Shown piece by piece: positions 62,853 to 64,000 of a stretch of 64,000 bases of DNA. Position 1 is the first letter of the stretch, and every line of letters begins with the position of its first letter. This DNA is from VGBV01 sp963780395 (GTDB taxonomy: Bacteria > Actinomycetota > Thermoleophilia > Solirubrobacterales > 70-9). Below the pieces are notes generated by a model, which was not told the DNA's origin, searched no databases, and was given only the letters and a program-made list of their open reading frames with translations. The stretch spans positions 124,001 through 188,000 of the forward strand of contig CAWABY010000017.1 in the NCBI GenBank assembly GCA_963780395.1, written 5' to 3'. Made by a program: the position numbers and the translations under genes.

Positions 62853-63273
62853 ATGAGCGAGGCGGGAACCAACGAGGACAACATCGAGGTGCTGAGACCC
62901 GTCTACGAGCAGTGTCCCAAGGGCAACTTCCGCCCGGTCACCGACGCCTACGGCCCCGACCTGGAATGGGGCTGGTCCGAGGAGTTCCCCGACATCGCCG
63001 GCGTCGAGCGCGGCGCCGAGGGCCAGAGCGAGCAAGCTGCTGACCTGGCTCAGCACCTGGGAGAAATGGCGGGTGGAGGTCGAGGAGTACCGCACCAACG
63101 GCGACTTCGTCGTCGTGCTCACCCGCTACATCGGCCGCGGCAAGGGCAGCGGCGTCGACGTCGACACCCCCGGCGCCCACCTGTGGACGGTCAGGGACGG
63201 CCGCGCCGTCCGCATGGTCGTCTTCTCCGACCGCGAGCGCGCGCTGGAGGCCGCTGGGCTGGCGCCGGGTTGA
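62853..63273 (+). CDS. SnoaL/NTF2-like small protein (one frameshift)
   Basis: Protein of about 139 residues after correction. The SnoaL-like fold is recognised from NIEVLRPVYEQCPKGNFRPV, DLEWGWSEEFPDIAGV, then, after removal of one extra C at 63033, SEKLLTWLSTWEKWRVEVEE and FVVVLTRYIGRGKGSGVDVD, and the ending HLWTVRDGRAVRMVVFSDRE. Such proteins are small-molecule enzymes or binders; the substrate is unknown. The correction rejoins two parts that are each clearly part of one domain. Confidence 0.72.
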
Positions 63274-63376
63274 GCGGCGAGGTCAGTGGGGGACTTGGCG
63301 CTGCTTCGCTTTGCCAATAGGATCGCCCTCAGATGGCGCGTGCTGAAGCTGCCCGCGCAGAAACGAGGGAGAGGTC

Positions 63377-64000
63377 ATGAAGAGACTCCGGGGAAGCAAG
63401 CCGTCGCCCGCGATGGTGGTTTCGATCATTGCGCTGGTCCTTGCGCTCGCTGGGAGCGCCGCGGCCGGCATAGCCACGATCAGCGTCCTCAGCAAGAAGG
63501 AAAAGAAGCAGACACGGAACATCGCCAAGGATGAGATCAAGAAGGCCGCCCCGGGTCTGTCGGTGGCCAACGCGCAGAATGCGAACGCGCTCGGCGGTGT
63601 CGGACTCAACTCCGTCGTGACGGGCGCCTCCCAGAGCCTCGGCGGCTGTGACCCGAGCTCGACCACATTCGTCAGCTGCGCGTCCGTGACGTTGGACCTT
63701 CCCAGGGCCGGGCGCGTACTGGGATGGGCCGACCTCCAGTGGCACAGCGATTCCGCGGCCCCGACCAGGGCGGAATGTCAGATGCGGGTGGATGATGCGT
63801 CTATCGGCCACGGCATGCTCTTCGGCGAGTCCGTGACCGCCAACACGAGCGCTCTGCACGAGAGAGGCGTGGGAGGGAATTTCATCACCACGAACCTCAC
63901 TGCTGGACCCCACACCTTCTCGGTCAACTGCAACGAGCCGGACTCCGACATCGACATCGACCAGGCAGCGATTTCAGTGCTGTTGCTGGGTACCAGCTAA
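63377..64000 (+). CDS. secreted protein of the repeated SPAxVVSxIALxxAL family
   Basis: Exported protein of 207 residues ending exactly at the window edge with a complete TAA. The N-terminus (PSPAMVVSIIALVLALAGSAAAG) is a signal type very common in secreted proteins of Thermoleophilia, followed by a Lys-rich stretch (KKEKKQTRNIAKDEIKKAA) that resembles the start of their spacer repeats. The rest is a strand-rich domain with several Cys (LGGCDPSSTTFVSC, RAECQMRVDD) and the ending HTFSVNCNEPDSDIDIDQAA. AGGGAGAGG precedes the ATG. Function unknown; surface or matrix binding is plausible. Confidence 0.78.
   Translation: MKRLRGSKPSPAMVVSIIALVLALAGSAAAGIATISVLSKKEKKQTRNIAKDEIKKAAPGLSVANAQNANALGGVGLNSVVTGASQSLGGCDPSSTTFVSCASVTLDLPRAGRVLGWADLQWHSDSAAPTRAECQMRVDDASIGHGMLFGESVTANTSALHERGVGGNFITTNLTAGPHTFSVNCNEPDSDIDIDQAAISVLLLGTS

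Overview
The window is very GC-rich and densely coded, uses many GTG and TTG starts, and has spaces of only a few bases between most genes. Gene content points to Actinomycetota, most likely class Thermoleophilia (Solirubrobacterales-like). Supporting signs are the Ccm heme-export genes joined to hemA-hemC-cobA/hemD, the TreT plus OtsA pair, the rpsF-ssb-rpsR-rplI-dnaB cluster, secreted proteins with Lys-rich segments, and a zinc-less ribosomal protein S18. This assignment rests on gene content and style, not on a marker phylogeny.

Layout. 0-2.4 kb: tail of an aldehyde dehydrogenase, a secreted three-repeat protein and a MepA-like murein endopeptidase. 2.4-10.3 kb: heme export and biosynthesis (ccmA, ccmB, ccmC, a ccmD-like peptide, hemA, hemC, cobA/hemD), then a SAM hydrolase (DUF62) and birA. 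10.3-12.9 kb: a large orphan SF2 helicase. 13.1-17.2 kb: TlpA-like lipoprotein, NfeD and slipin pair, GNAT, GalT-like enzyme and a conserved unknown. 17.2-21.3 kb: a secreted copper-radical oxidase, tRNA-Arg(CCT), and directly behind it one beta-propeller gene bounded by a 42-bp duplication of the tRNA 3' half. 21.4-29.4 kb: glycosyltransferase, methyltransferase, two polytopic membrane proteins, pyrE, an L,D-transpeptidase and a CPBP protease. 29.4-34.3 kb: HAD hydrolase, MscS channel, class A PBP, GT-C enzyme. 34.3-37 kb: an AraC regulator divergent from a cupin gene and an NmrA-type gene, with two copies of an operator-like element. 37-48.6 kb: GT87-like protein, thiL, a metal-less M28-like membrane protein, a two-component system with HtrA, an IMPase-family phosphatase, TreT and OtsA. 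48.6-58.4 kb: DUF4395-thioredoxin fusion, secreted proteins, rpsF-ssb-rpsR-rplI-dnaB, a helicase loader, purA, a Ddn-like protein. 58.5-64 kb: mostly secreted proteins, including a ~906-residue lipase-like protein and a Lys-tailed protein.

One feature affects how the whole window should be read. Eleven genes are interrupted by 18 single-base shifts, 16 read as insertions and 2 as deletions, and each reading frame is restored exactly by a one-base correction. One of the eleven is rpsF, which should be essential, and another shift splits the catalytic motif of the L,D-transpeptidase. The simplest explanation is residual sequence or assembly error rather than pseudogenes, so interrupted genes are annotated across the shift. 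The most interesting biological signals are the 1,271-bp tRNA-bounded single-gene unit at 19.6-20.95 kb, the paired AraC-regulon operators at 35.2 and 35.9 kb, and repeated TANNNT boxes 6-8 nt before start codons, which suggest leaderless transcripts.
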